Shown: one piece after another, positions 1 through 10,331 of the stretch | Layout of the letters: each line of letters opens with the position of its first letter | How positions within the stretch are numbered: the stretch's first letter is position 1 | Source of the DNA: Chaetomidium leptoderma | Taxonomy: Eukaryota; Ascomycota; Sordariomycetes; Sordariales; Chaetomiaceae | Length of the DNA stretch: 64,000 bases | Direction of reading: 5' to 3' | Assembly: GCA_033296705.1 (NCBI GenBank) | Contig: MU856931.1 | Span: 1-64,000 of the forward strand | Position numbers and translations under genes: made by a program | Notes under the pieces: generated by a model | Told to the model about the DNA's origin: nothing | What the model saw: the letters and a program-made list of their open reading frames with translations, nothing else | Databases searched by the model: none

Positions 1-1522
1 GTCATCGTAGCGAGATTTAGGGTTTTGGGACAGTGGGAGCTAATCCCCGCGGTAGCATGGTCTGAGGGGCGCTCTGATGTTTGCCAAGCGCGAGTGGACC
101 GGGGACCATCCCACAACCTGTATCGAAGATTCCGTCCTTCCGCATGTCCCTTGGAAGAGCGAGAGCTTGGATCCGGGTACCGACTCAAGCGTCGTCGGCA
201 GTGACACCCCCATACCCCTCAAGACACCAAGCTACACAGTACCTACCTACTGAAGCTCGTTAGCGGCACTGAGCACGCGAACAGGCAATTCGAAGCCCCA
301 AGCGAGCACAACATAAACAACTCGCCGTGATCACCAAAGCATCCGCAGCTGCCCTCTGCGAACTCGGCCACGACAAAGCTCGTGTCTGTGCTGGAGAGAC
401 AGACCGTCTGATCGCAATTGGTTCGCTAATATAGGCGGCGTTGCGATGCGGATGCTACTGGTTGCTAACGGGTTGTCTCGGCTTGCCAGCACAGAAGCCA
501 AGTCGAACCACCCCAAAACTTGGTCGATCGTCAGGAATCGAGAGTCCAGTTTTGCCACTCCGCCGGCTTGACCGGGAGACCGGGAGTGGCAGCCACATGG
601 AAAAAAGGTGTGGTGGCATTGACAACCATCGACAACTTCCCAAACGCGGAAGGACGCCGCGCAACCTGGCGGTGCTATCGAGCGACGCAGAACAATCTGT
701 TTGGCTGTGTTTCAGTTTGGTGTTGGCGTGAGTCGCCGTTCGGGTGATTGTTTGCAAACAGCGCCGTGCCCGCCATTTGCATCTGCTTCATGTGCCGTAC
801 AGAGAGGGTGTTGTTGAGCAGCCCGAAATAGGGCAGCCCCTGTGGACCATCGCTGGGTTGGGGGTTTACTGGGATGGCACGGTGCCTGAGATCAAGCCCT
901 GGAGTGGGGACAGACGGGACCCACAGACTCCCGAGCCAGACTGGTATACGTACCATGTGGGGCCAGCCCTCCTCAACACAGACCAACCTCCCTGAGCTCT
1001 CCTTTCTTCACCCCACGAATTGACCCAAGCTTTCGAGGGCAAGCTCAGGAGCTCAGGCAGCTCTCCCCGACTTTGCGAAACCCAACCAAATCGCTCCCGA
1101 CCTTCAAGAAGGCCGTCCTCGGACCATCGACACGGCCACCGCCGGGCGGTGCAAAGGCCCACATCTGCGCGACCCGAATGAGCCCATGTCGAGGACTCAA
1201 CCAAGTTTTTGTGATATCGGGTGTTCGGCATTCCTTCGGGGGCGATGGTGGGCTGCTCGTGGTGGTAAAAATCCATGATGCAATTGCCTTCGTTCGAGGC
1301 TTCCAGGCCCAGCCGATCTCGCTTGGCCTGGCAAGGCAACGTCGAGGTTACCTTGGTCGGCGGTTGACTGACAATGGCAAGAGACCAATGAGCCTCAACG
1401 GTGCTGCATTACCCCTCAACCGTTGCATGCGAGGACTCCATGACCGCTACATGAAGGAAGTATTGATCTCACATTCTGACAATACGATGCTAGTGCACTT
1501 TCCGAAGTAGCATCGTCGAGTC
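1..1522. other. No recognisable gene
   Basis: Open frames up to 157 codons occur on both strands, but none shows a family motif or convincing splice structure. The base composition is not AT-rich, so there is no sign of RIP-degraded transposon remains. I see nothing I can name. Confidence 0.5.
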
Positions 1523-2019
1523 ATGGCTCTGGCACGCTATCAGGCCTGCCTCGCTCGTGATTCTGGAATCTCCATGTCAGCCCCACGGCCGCGCCGCCCT
1601 CAGGACCCCGACGGTCATCAACCGAGCGATGATGCTATTTGTGCTACATCGAATTCTTATGACGCTACCAGGCCATTGTAGGTGGCTGCCCCATCTCATC
1701 TCACACCTGGGAGGCTCAAGGAGGCAGAAACATCTCACGGCCGATCGTCGAGGCCAGCAACCAGCCACACTTTAACGTTTCACTGGGCGAGACTGTTTGG
1801 TGAACAGCAGAGAGGAGGCTGGTTGGTGCTTATGCGAGCAATTGTCTCCTCAGCCAGCAACTCGGGCCGAACCTGGGCATGCAGCACCTTGCAGATGGCT
1901 TGACAGTCATGGTGCCCCCGACCTCGTCTCCGCCCGACGCCATCCTTGAAGACATTCTCTCGCTCAGGGTTCCTTCTTCCTACATGTCGAACATGGAAGG
2001 GCGAGGCTACAAGTTGTAG
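1523..2019 (+). CDS. Speculative small three-exon gene, product unknown
   Basis: I do not recognise a family here. Splicing out 1678-1727 (GTAGGT...GGCAG) and 1800-1853 (GTGAAC...CTCAG) joins three open segments in phase into a 130-residue protein. It starts at the ATG at 1523 and ends at the TAG at 2017. The C-terminal part reads like protein (for example LGPNLGMQHLADG and ILEDILSLRVP), and without splicing a TGA at 1801 interrupts the frame. Against it: no known domain, weak branch sites, and the opposite strand is also open over part of the span. It could be a real small gene, a decayed 3' end of a larger gene, or chance. Evidence is seen in sequence only; function unknown. Confidence 0.22.
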
Positions 2020-2244
2020 TCTTTGCGTTCTCTTATCCGACAAGCCACTTGGGTAATCATATCTGGAGGGTCGCAACGGTTACTTTCTAAAGGCTTTGTG
2101 CCCATCTAGAGTGAGGTAACCCTTGGTCAGTATCCGGCGGAGACATTCCAATCACGTATTTTTCTCACGGCGAGGGAAACTGCTATGTTTTTTTCCATGG
2201 CGTATAGGTAGTCAACGTCCCTCCACACTGAAGGACGTCGCGGG

Positions 2245-2254
2245 ATTGGCCAAT
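2245..2254. promoter_or_regulatory. Palindromic double CCAAT box
   Basis: The 10-bp perfect palindrome ATTGGCCAAT places CCAAT boxes back to back on the two strands, about 150 bp upstream of the purine gene ATG at 2398. CCAAT is the target of the fungal CBC/HAP complex, which is established knowledge. That it acts here is inferred from position. Confidence 0.45.
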
Positions 2255-2397
2255 CAGGACCGCCCCCCCGATAACAGATCCGAGACCGCGGGGGAGGGGT
2301 AATAAAACATCCCAGTAATTTTTCTAGCGCTCGACGCCCGGAGGAGGGGCACGATGCTGGGCAGAGAACGACCGATTAGACTGGACCCAGCGTGAAG

Positions 2398-4776
2398 ATG
2401 TCGTCTCTGCGCATCCTACTCATCGGCAACGGCGGCCGCGAGCACGCCCTCGCCTGGAAGCTCGCCCAGTCGCCGCTGGTCGAGTCCATCATCGCCGTGC
2501 CCGGCAACGGAGGCACTGCTCGCGTGCCCAAGGTGACCAACGACACCTCGGTGGCCGCCGACAACTACCCGGGCCTCGTCGAGCTCGCACAGAAGAACCG
2601 CGTCAACCTCGTGGTCCCCGGCCCCGAAGCGCCCCTCGTCGATGGCGTCGAGGGTTTCTTCCGCGATGCGGGCATCCCCGTCTTCGGGCCGTCCCAAGAC
2701 GCCGCGCGCATGGAGGGCAGCAAGACCTTCTCCAAGGACTTCATGAAGAAGCACAACATCCCCACCGCCGCCTACGAGAACTTTTCCGACTACGAGCAGG
2801 CCTGCCAGTACCTGAAGACGGTCAACCACAATGTTGTCATCAAGGCCACCGGCCTGGCTGCCGGCAAGGGCGTGATAATCCCGCAGTCGCAGGAGGAAGC
2901 CCTGCAGGGGCTCAAGGAGATCATGATGGACAAGGCGTTTGGCTCGGCGGGCGACGAAGTCGTCATTGAGGAGTTCCTCACGGGCGACGAGCTGAGCATC
3001 CTGTCCTTCTGCGACGGCACTACCATCAAGTCTCTGCCCGCCGCGCAGGACCACAAGCGCATCGGCGAGGGCGACACTGGCCTCAACACGGGCGGCATGG
3101 GCTGCTACGCCCCGACGAAGCTCGCCACGCCGCAGCTGATTGCCCGCATCGAGCGCGAGATTCTCCAGCCGACCATCGACGGCATGCGCAACGACGGCTT
3201 TCCCTTCCGCGGCTGTCTCTTCACCGGTCTCATGATCGCTCCCGACGGCGCCCCCAAGGTGCTCGAGTACAACGTCCGCTTCGGCGACCCCGAGACGCAG
3301 ACAGTGCTTCCGCTGCTCGAGTCGGACCTGGCAAAGATCATGTACGCCTGCGCCGGGCCGGTTCCGTACCTCGAGGATATCGCGTTCAAGATCTCGTCCA
3401 AATTCAGCACGACCGTCGTTGTTGCCGCCCCTGGCTATCCCGAGTCCTACCCCAAGAACATTCCGATGCAGGTGGCCGACGCGCCGCAGGATATCAACAT
3501 CTTCCACGCCGGCACCAAGCTCTCGGGCGACTCGCTCCTGACCGCGGGCGGCCGTGTCATCGCCTCGACCGCTGTCGGCGACTCTCTCCGCGCTGCCGTC
3601 GACAAGGCCTACGGGGGCGTCAAGCTGATCAGCTTTGACGGCATGTACTACCGCAAGGACATTGCGCACCGGGCGTTCCGCACCACCGAGGCCTCCTCCG
3701 ACAAACTCACCTACGCCCAGTCCGGCGTGAGCATCGACGCCGGCAACGAGCTCGTCGACCGCATCAAGGCCGCCGTCGCCACCACGCGCCGCCCGGGCGC
3801 CGAGGCCGTCATCGGCGGTTTCGGCGGCGAAGTCGACCTCTCGGCCGCCGGCCACCCCGGCGCACCCATCATCGTCGGCGCCATCGACGGCGTCGGCACC
3901 AAGCTCATCATCGCCCAGACCATGAACAAGCACGACACGGTCGGCATCGACCTCGTCGCCATGAACGTCAACGACCTCGTCGTCCAGGGCGCCGAGCCCT
4001 TCATGTTCCTCGACTACTACGGCTGCAGCCGCCTCGACGTGTCCGTGGCCGCCTCCTTCGTCGCCGGCGTCGCCAAGGGCTGCATCGAAGCCGGCTGCGC
4101 GCTCGTCGGCGGCGAGACGGCCGAGATGCCCGACCTCTACACGGGCGACGACTACGACGCCGCGGGCGCCGCCATCGGCGTCATGCGCGCCCCGCAGCGC
4201 CTGCCCCGCAAGCAAGCCATGGTCGCCGGCGACGTCCTCCTCGGCCTCGCCTCCTCGGGCGTCCACTCCAACGGCTTCTCCCTCGTCCGCAAGATCGTCA
4301 AGACCCGCGGCGTGGCTTACACCGATCCCTGCCCCTGGAATTCTCCGTCCTCTTCCTCCTCGCTGGGCGACGCCCTGCTCACCCCGACCAGGATCTACGT
4401 GAAACCCCTCCTCGCGGCCCTCGCCCAGACCGGCGACGCCATCAAGGGCATGGCACACATCACGGGCGGCGGCCTAACGGAAAATATCCCGCGCATGCTG
4501 CCCAAGCATCTCGCGGCCGAGATTGACGTCGCCGCCTGGGAGGTGCCCGCCGTGTTCCAGTGGCTGGGCCAGTCGGTCGAGCCGGTCGAGATGGCGAGGG
4601 CGTTTAACAACGGGCTCGGGATGGTGGTTGCCGTGGAGAGTGCGAAGGCGGAGGAGGTGGTCAAGGTGCTGGAGGCGGCTGGGGAGAGGGTGTGGACGGT
4701 GGGGAGGCTGGTGAAGAGGGAGGAGGGGGGAGGAGGGGAGGGGTGTGTGTTGAGGAATTTGGAGCGGTGGGCTTAG
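2398..4776 (+). CDS. ADE5,7: Bifunctional GAR synthetase / AIR synthetase
   Basis: Purine biosynthesis enzyme carrying phosphoribosylamine-glycine ligase in the N-terminal half and phosphoribosylformylglycinamidine cyclo-ligase in the C-terminal half; cytosolic. Intronless, 792 residues, close to yeast Ade5,7 (about 800). The N-terminus has the GARS opening LLIGNGGREHALAWKL; the ATP-grasp region includes GDELSILSFCDG and GGMGCYAPT. The AIRS half starts near residue 440 and shows GVGTKLI, GGETAEMPDLY and HITGGGLTENIPR. An in-frame GTG at 2392 lies just upstream, but the ATG at 2398 gives the expected MSSLRILL start. It converges on the acyltransferase gene, and a double CCAAT box lies in its promoter. 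The long antisense open frame inside it is a codon-bias shadow. Confidence 0.97.
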   Translation: MSSLRILLIGNGGREHALAWKLAQSPLVESIIAVPGNGGTARVPKVTNDTSVAADNYPGLVELAQKNRVNLVVPGPEAPLVDGVEGFFRDAGIPVFGPSQDAARMEGSKTFSKDFMKKHNIPTAAYENFSDYEQACQYLKTVNHNVVIKATGLAAGKGVIIPQSQEEALQGLKEIMMDKAFGSAGDEVVIEEFLTGDELSILSFCDGTTIKSLPAAQDHKRIGEGDTGLNTGGMGCYAPTKLATPQLIARIEREILQPTIDGMRNDGFPFRGCLFTGLMIAPDGAPKVLEYNVRFGDPETQTVLPLLESDLAKIMYACAGPVPYLEDIAFKISSKFSTTVVVAAPGYPESYPKNIPMQVADAPQDINIFHAGTKLSGDSLLTAGGRVIASTAVGDSLRAAVDKAYGGVKLISFDGMYYRKDIAHRAFRTTEASSDKLTYAQSGVSIDAGNELVDRIKAAVATTRRPGAEAVIGGFGGEVDLSAAGHPGAPIIVGAIDGVGTKLIIAQTMNKHDTVGIDLVAMNVNDLVVQGAEPFMFLDYYGCSRLDVSVAASFVAGVAKGCIEAGCALVGGETAEMPDLYTGDDYDAAGAAIGVMRAPQRLPRKQAMVAGDVLLGLASSGVHSNGFSLVRKIVKTRGVAYTDPCPWNSPSSSSSLGDALLTPTRIYVKPLLAALAQTGDAIKGMAHITGGGLTENIPRMLPKHLAAEIDVAAWEVPAVFQWLGQSVEPVEMARAFNNGLGMVVAVESAKAEEVVKVLEAAGERVWTVGRLVKREEGGGGEGCVLRNLERWA

Positions 4777-5466
4777 ATGGGGGGGGATATATCTGTTGTT
4801 ACAGAGTGAGTGGTGGGGGGCGGGTAGAGAAAAGGAAATAACATAGACGTTTGAGTTTGCTCCGCTGTCGGGAAGTTTGAGATTGCTGTGTTGATGTGCT
4901 GCTTGATGGGTTGTAGTGTTTGCCCAGTATCTCACGCTTCCCCCGTGCCTAGCTTAGAATCAAGGACGGTGGACACACCAACAGTAGTGTAGGCGGCGAA
5001 CGGTTTCTAACAATGCATTGACGTTCATTGAAACCCAGGATTCTGACTATCTCATAATATCTCTTCCCCTCTCGGAATGTCCAAAAAGAGGCATATTTAT
5101 GTTGGATAAACCTCTGTGACCCGCTCTATGCTTCCCACGCAACCCTCGCTTTATCCTCTATAACAGCTGTGGCATCTATGTCATCGCTAAGGCGGACCGT
5201 TTAACCTGACCAAGCCCGGCATCCCAGTTCCACCTCTAAGGGTATCAAAATCTCTCTCGTCCCCCGACCCCGCACTCGACACGGGCATGGCCGCGCGGTG
5301 CATTGCACTGCATTGCGGGGCATGTCGTTGTAGTATCTGCTGCTGCTGCTGCTGCTGCTTGAACTTCGGATGCACCCAATGCTAACGTATATCGTTGCTG
5401 CCCCCCGCTCGCCAATGGCTAGGTTGTCCTGCGGTCATCGTTGGCTCGCAGAGAGGCCAGCTTTCT
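4777..5466. other. Intergenic region between convergent genes
   Basis: Shared 3' flank of the purine and acyltransferase genes. Apart from a CTG trinucleotide run at 5337-5359 I see no gene, RNA or repeat. Confidence 0.6.
5337..5359 (+). repeat. CTG microsatellite (about 7 copies)
   Basis: Seven tandem CTG units plus a partial one in a non-coding convergent intergenic region. Confidence 0.9.
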
Positions 5467-6435
5467 TCAGGCTGCGACTCTCATATCCGTGCCGGTGACC
5501 TTGGCAACGCCGTTTGTGTCGTTAAGGACGCGGCCGGCGACAGACGGCCCACGCGCCTTCTCGGTCAGGGCAATGAGTTCCTTGAGCATCAGCTCCCGGG
5601 TGGACCGCGTCAGCTCGTCGACGTCGGCGGCGGTTAGACCCGTCGTGGGGATGGGGTCGAGGACTACGAAGACCGAGTCAGCAGATGTTGAAAGTCAAGA
5701 GACAAGAGACAGCAACTCACCCTTGCACGGAATCCGCCCAGAGTTGAACACAAAACCCTTGACCCAGAGCACATGGCTGTAGTTGGCAGCTACAACCGGC
5801 ACGATGGGCACCTGGGCCTGGACGGCCAGGTGGAATGCGCCCTTTTTGAAGGGCAACAGCATGGGTTCCTTGGCGTAGCTGCGGGTGCCCTCGGGGAACA
5901 TGTAGACGCTCTGGCGCTTGCTGCGCATCTCGTCAGCGGCGCCGCGCATGGCGTCGCGCGCATCCTTGCTGTTAGCGCGGTCGAGAAAGACGCTGCCGCT
6001 CAGAGTCATGAACCAGCCCAGAATGGGGACTTTCTTCAGCGATGCCTTGGCCGTCACGCTGCAGTACTTGGGGAACATGCACCCCAGCATCAGGACGTCG
6101 AGCTCGGTCTGGTGGTTGCCGATGAAGACAGCCGGGCGGACATGCTGGAGGTGGCCCTTGGGGTCCTCCACCTCAAAGGTCACGCCCGTCGACAGGCCCA
6201 TGATGTACTTGAAGCTGCGAGCGACGGCCCATTGCGATAGCTGGTTGAGGCCAACGAGGCGGAGGATGACCGACGCAGTGACGCCATACAGTGAGCTGAT
6301 GATCAGAGCCAAGTACGAGGCCAGCGAGCGGGCCACGAAGGCCGATTTTGGTATCACGGCGGACAGCATGTAGAAGAAGAGCGTCAGGGCGGTGTAGCCG
6401 GCGAGGCCGTAGCCGATGTACGAGAGGAAGGCCAT
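5467..6435 (-). CDS. SLC1: 1-acyl-sn-glycerol-3-phosphate acyltransferase
   Basis: Transfers an acyl chain to lysophosphatidic acid to make phosphatidic acid, the precursor of membrane phospholipids and triacylglycerol, in the ER membrane. Two exons: 6435-5721 and 5663-5467, intron 57 nt with GTGAGT donor; 303 residues, the size of yeast Slc1. N-terminal hydrophobic segments span residues 1-60. Motif I NHQTELD sits at 107-113 (catalytic H108 and D113), motif III FPEGTRS at 180-186 and motif IV VPIVPV at 209-214. The second exon supplies the tail from VLDPIPTTGL. The intron phase restores the conserved sequence exactly, so the splice model is solid. It faces the purine gene tail to tail. Confidence 0.95.
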
Positions 6436-7693
6436 CTTTAAATCGAGGGCGGGGAGAATAGCAGAGGTATTAGGCGGGTGCGTAGGACGCGGAGTCGTCG
6501 GTCTATAGTTGCTCTTGCCAGAACGTTTGTCGGCACAAGAGATCGGGGTTGTGTTTTGGGAGTGGCGCTTTCACTCTTCGGCGGTCCGGGCGGTCGTGGC
6601 TTAGCAACGGCGAGGATGAATGCACTTAGAAGGAGAGACTTTGGACGATCTGACGGGACCACCCTCTTTTTCTCTAGGGTGTAATGATGGGTAGGGTGTG
6701 TGACACGGCAGTCATGTTCCTCGTCAGGCCTGGGAAGGGAAGCGCTGAAATGCGCACGTGTGACGACTCTTACAGTACACCAACAGATTAAAAGTTCAGA
6801 CGGGCTGGACCTTGCGACGATTGCTGCATCTGTTGCGCCTGTTGGGTGTCGTGGTTGGTCAACTGGCTCTTCATGACCCACATATTTCTTCCGAGGTTGA
6901 AAAGGGTTGAGGCTAAAGCTTTGGGGAAGTGTGGGGCCGGGCAGGCGAGTTGGCGTCACTGGCCGAAAGCTTGGCGTCGTGGGTTGCAGCCCTCCGGAGT
7001 CGTCACATCAAAGTTCATCTTGGACTTGAAGAAGACGTCTTCTGAGGGAAGTGAAGAACAGGCAGTTTTGAGGTCCTTTCTGCTTCTGCTGACAGGTCGA
7101 AATTATACATTGCACTGCCAGTACCAATATGAGCAACTCAGACCCCCCCTCTTCTCCCGCTTGACTCGGATCCAGCAACTGAGACGGAGGCAGCGCTATA
7201 CGGAGTAATTAGCATGGAACCTAGCAGTGCAGTGAAACCACGCAGCCATTCACGTGCAAATCTTACAGGACCCTCCCTGAGAGAACCATGACCACGCTTG
7301 CTGCTTCGGGGACGGCTGACCACGGCTAGATTTTCCCGCAGTTCACCCACAGCAACAAGGCGCCAAGACGATGCTGGAATTCGCGGGAACAGGCCACTTC
7401 CATGCACCTGCAACTGCACCCGCCTTCACCCGCCTGCGCCTGCGCCTGCGCCTGCTCCCACATCCGATCCGAGACCTGCACCTCCAGCCCACAGCACGAC
7501 AGCCGCAACAAACACCTTTTCGCGAGTGTGTCGATGGACTGACGCATCAATTGAACCCTCCGACATCACCTGACGACGGCTTGATGATGGTTGCATCTCA
7601 GCGATAGCCCTCCTCGTGCCCCCTACACCGTAAACCTAGCTTCGCACTTCGCACATCACCCGTCACCACCCCAGACCCGGTCCGCGGTCCGCC
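6436..7693. other. Divergent promoter region
   Basis: About 1.26 kb between the divergent acyltransferase and DENN-protein genes. A 173-codon open frame on the minus strand ends just before the acyltransferase ATG in a different frame and has no family motif; I read it as leader or promoter DNA. Nothing else recognised. Confidence 0.5.
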
Positions 7694-9865
7694 ATGGCCG
7701 CATCCCGTCGCGGTCAGCCGCCACTCTCCGTCCGGCTGCCGCAGGTCGCCGCCGCCGTCCTACCCGATCTCCCGCCCATATCCGCCCTCTTCCTGATCGA
7801 CTTCGATGTCAAGGCCGGCTACACCATCACTTGGAAGCAGGCCGTGCCGGGCCTGGAGCTGGAGGGTACCGTCGAATACAAGAGCCTGCCGTCAGGCCTA
7901 CACACCGTTTCCAACGACCTGATCTACTTCGTCCATGACGGCGGCCACGCCGGCCTCAGCGCCTTCGTCAACACCCCCACCGATGAGGAGGAGACGCGCC
8001 ATGCGCGCATGATTGCCGTCGGCGTGCTGGTGCCCCTCAGCTATGGCCGCCTCGGGAGGGCATGGCGGCACGCCGAGGGCTTGAAGGACATGGCAGCCAA
8101 GCTGGCTGCCGATCGGAAGCAGACACAGTTACTGCAGGAATACTGGGAAAAGAACGGGGTGAGCGAGACGACGGCGCCGCAGCCATTGAAGGACACGCCC
8201 CTCGAATCGCCCCTCCTGAGCATCAAGCCCACCCGCCACGGATTAGGCAAAGGACATGCTAGGAACCGGTCCGCCTCGGATGGCACCGCCTTGATACCGC
8301 CAGGCCACCGATTATCTCCGTTTCACCCCGCGTGGAGCCTCACGTCGCTCCTCGACGCCTTTGGGCCCCTGATCTTCCCGATACACCGTGCCGCCCTGTT
8401 GCGCAAGCGCATCTTGATTTCTTGCCATGCCCCAGTGCATGAGGTTTGCAATTTTGGTATGATCCATTTTTAGGCACAGTCGTTCAGGCTTCCCGCTGAC
8501 CTCGCCTCAGTATATGATATTTCCGTCTTGTCCAATATACCCCTTTCCGTCTGCGACGTAATAGATCCCTCGGCCCCGGTTCAGCGCCTACGACCGCTCT
8601 TTTGTATCGGGGTACACGACATATCCTACTTGCTAGACCACCAAGCGGCGCTGAAACGGGGCAGCCAGGGAGACGACCGCGACGACCCCAGTAACACCGA
8701 TGACACCAGCTCGGGGTGGGTCGCATGCACCACCGACAGCATCCTCGCCATCAAGGAAGGTCTCTGGGACATGCTCATCACCATGCCTCCGCCCTACTCT
8801 TCCAGCGCCAAGCAGCGCGTCTGGCCAACAGTAGAATGCCCCAAGGGCGTCCCCGTGAAAGCCACCCAGCGCGACCTACGCCGCTTCCGCTCCCTCAGCC
8901 TAGGCCTCGCCCGGCTCGCGGTAGCAGGGCAAAACCAACCCCAGCCACCACCCAACCCGCGCAGCCCTCGCTCGGAAGCGAGCGATTCCCCAACCCCGGC
9001 CACCCCGGCCATCCGCCTCTCCAAACCCTCGGGATCCCGGCCGGGTACAGCCGCCGAAGACCGCGCATCAACCCTCCCCGTAGCATCCGGCGGCAGCTGC
9101 GACGACACCGACTTGATCGTCGAGCCCACCACCTGGGCCGCTCTCGCCTACAACGGCTTCATGTGGTGGGCGTCGGCCGGCGAGAAGCGGCACAGCGACG
9201 AGGTAGACGAGCAGAGCCACGACTCGTCGCTGCTGACTAATCTAGCGGGCCCCGTATCGCCTGTCATGGGCCCTGCTCCAGGACAGCAGCAGCAGAGGAG
9301 ATCGAGCTTTGGCGCCGCGGCTGCCGCTGCGGCGGCGGGGAGTAGTAACTATATGGTGGACTCGCTTGCGTCGCTCAGCGGCGCGACCGCGAGATCTTCT
9401 TGTACCATGGGAGGAGGGGATGGGGAGGCCGGTGAGGCTGACGATAATGACAATGGCAATGACGAAACACAGGCGAGGGTCGAGCTGGCTGTGGTGGCCT
9501 ACTTCCACCGCCTCTCTACCTCGGTCTTTTCGGTCATGGCCGATATTGTCGACTCGTCTGACGAGGACGACCTGCTTGGTTTGGGTCTGGACTCGGCCGA
9601 CGCTGCCGAGTTCGATGGCCCCGCTGCGGCCTTGCTGGGTGACGGAGAGGGGAGGGCACAGGGTGAGGAGGAGGCGAGGTTGTTGAATGGTGGTGGTGGT
9701 AGGGGGTGGGTGAGGGTTGATAGCGAGGCGCTGGCTGAGATGGGGCTGGATGTGTGGAGCCAGGCGGATGCGGACTTTGTCAGGGAGGTGTCGGCGAGGT
9801 ATTTTGGGAGGCGGGCGTATGTCGAGACCAAGGGGGTTGAGGTGTGCGGAGTGCGGGTTTGTTAG
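7694..9865 (+). CDS. LCHN/DENND11-type DENN domain protein (DUF4484)
   Basis: Member of the LCHN (DENND11) / yeast Anr2 family, a divergent branch of DENN proteins thought to act on Rab-type GTPases in membrane traffic. Two exons, 7694-8456 and 8511-9865 (54-nt intron), 705 residues. Residues 30-110 carry the family's first block (ALFLIDFDVKAGYTITWKQ, LIYFVHDGG). The segment AFGPLIFPIHRAALLRKRIL before the splice site is typical of the family, and the phase-1 junction gives CNFGVYDISVLSNIP. The middle is low-complexity: a Gln run, then an Ala-rich run near residue 525, followed by acidic stretches. The C-terminal block WSQADADFVREV...YFGRRAYVE closes the domain. Family assignment is strong; biochemical role is inferred from the family only. 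Confidence 0.85.
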
Positions 9866-10331
9866 GTGCCGACTTGCGTGAGCGCGGATTGGTGTGGGTG
9901 GGGGTAGCGGTTTACTAGCAAGGACCTTATATGCAGTCGGTTGTTCTTGATTAGCGATTCGTCGTTTTTGGCCTGCTGTGGAATGTTGGCCAAGTAGTCT
10001 CGTCCGTAAGGGATGGTGACGGCAAAGGGGGAACGGTGTTGGAATATAACCCTAACCCGGAGCGACAGTCTTGGTTCATTTCGACTTTTCGCTCTTCTCT
10101 TCCCACTTACACAGAAAGCCGACTCAACCTCGATCCTCATAAAACCCCAAGTCTGAGCTTCATCAAGAGCGATTCATCCTACTATTACCTCTCATCTCAA
10201 ATCTCGCTTGATATTTCTTCGGTGCTGACTCTATCGCGAGCCCGAGTCCATCTCGTATTCCACGCCTCCATCTTCACCTCTCCAACAAGCCATCTCATCC
10301 ACCTAGACCCCGGGTTACATCCAAACCCAAG
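9866..10331. other. Promoter region of the Rmp1 gene
   Basis: Short intergenic region between two genes on the same strand. It holds the TTAGGG-type site at 10048-10058 and a pyrimidine-rich stretch before the ATG. No gene seen. Confidence 0.5.
10048..10058 (-). promoter_or_regulatory. TTAGGG-type (Tbf1-like) site upstream of rmp1
   Basis: AACCCTAACCC on the plus strand, i.e. GGGTTAGGGTT on the minus strand, 274 bp before the Rmp1 start codon. Tbf1-type factors bind TTAGGG upstream of ribosomal and snoRNA genes in several fungi. Function here is inferred; a similar site precedes nop4. Confidence 0.4.

Noticed and set aside
2416..4458. 680-codon open frame antisense to the purine gene
   Set aside because: GC-rich codon bias makes the opposite strand open; the translation is repetitive in Gly, Asp and Val and has no motif, while the sense strand encodes a known enzyme.
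6438..6959. 173-codon frame just upstream of the acyltransferase
   Set aside because: Different frame from the gene, ends before its ATG and has no motif; treated as leader DNA.
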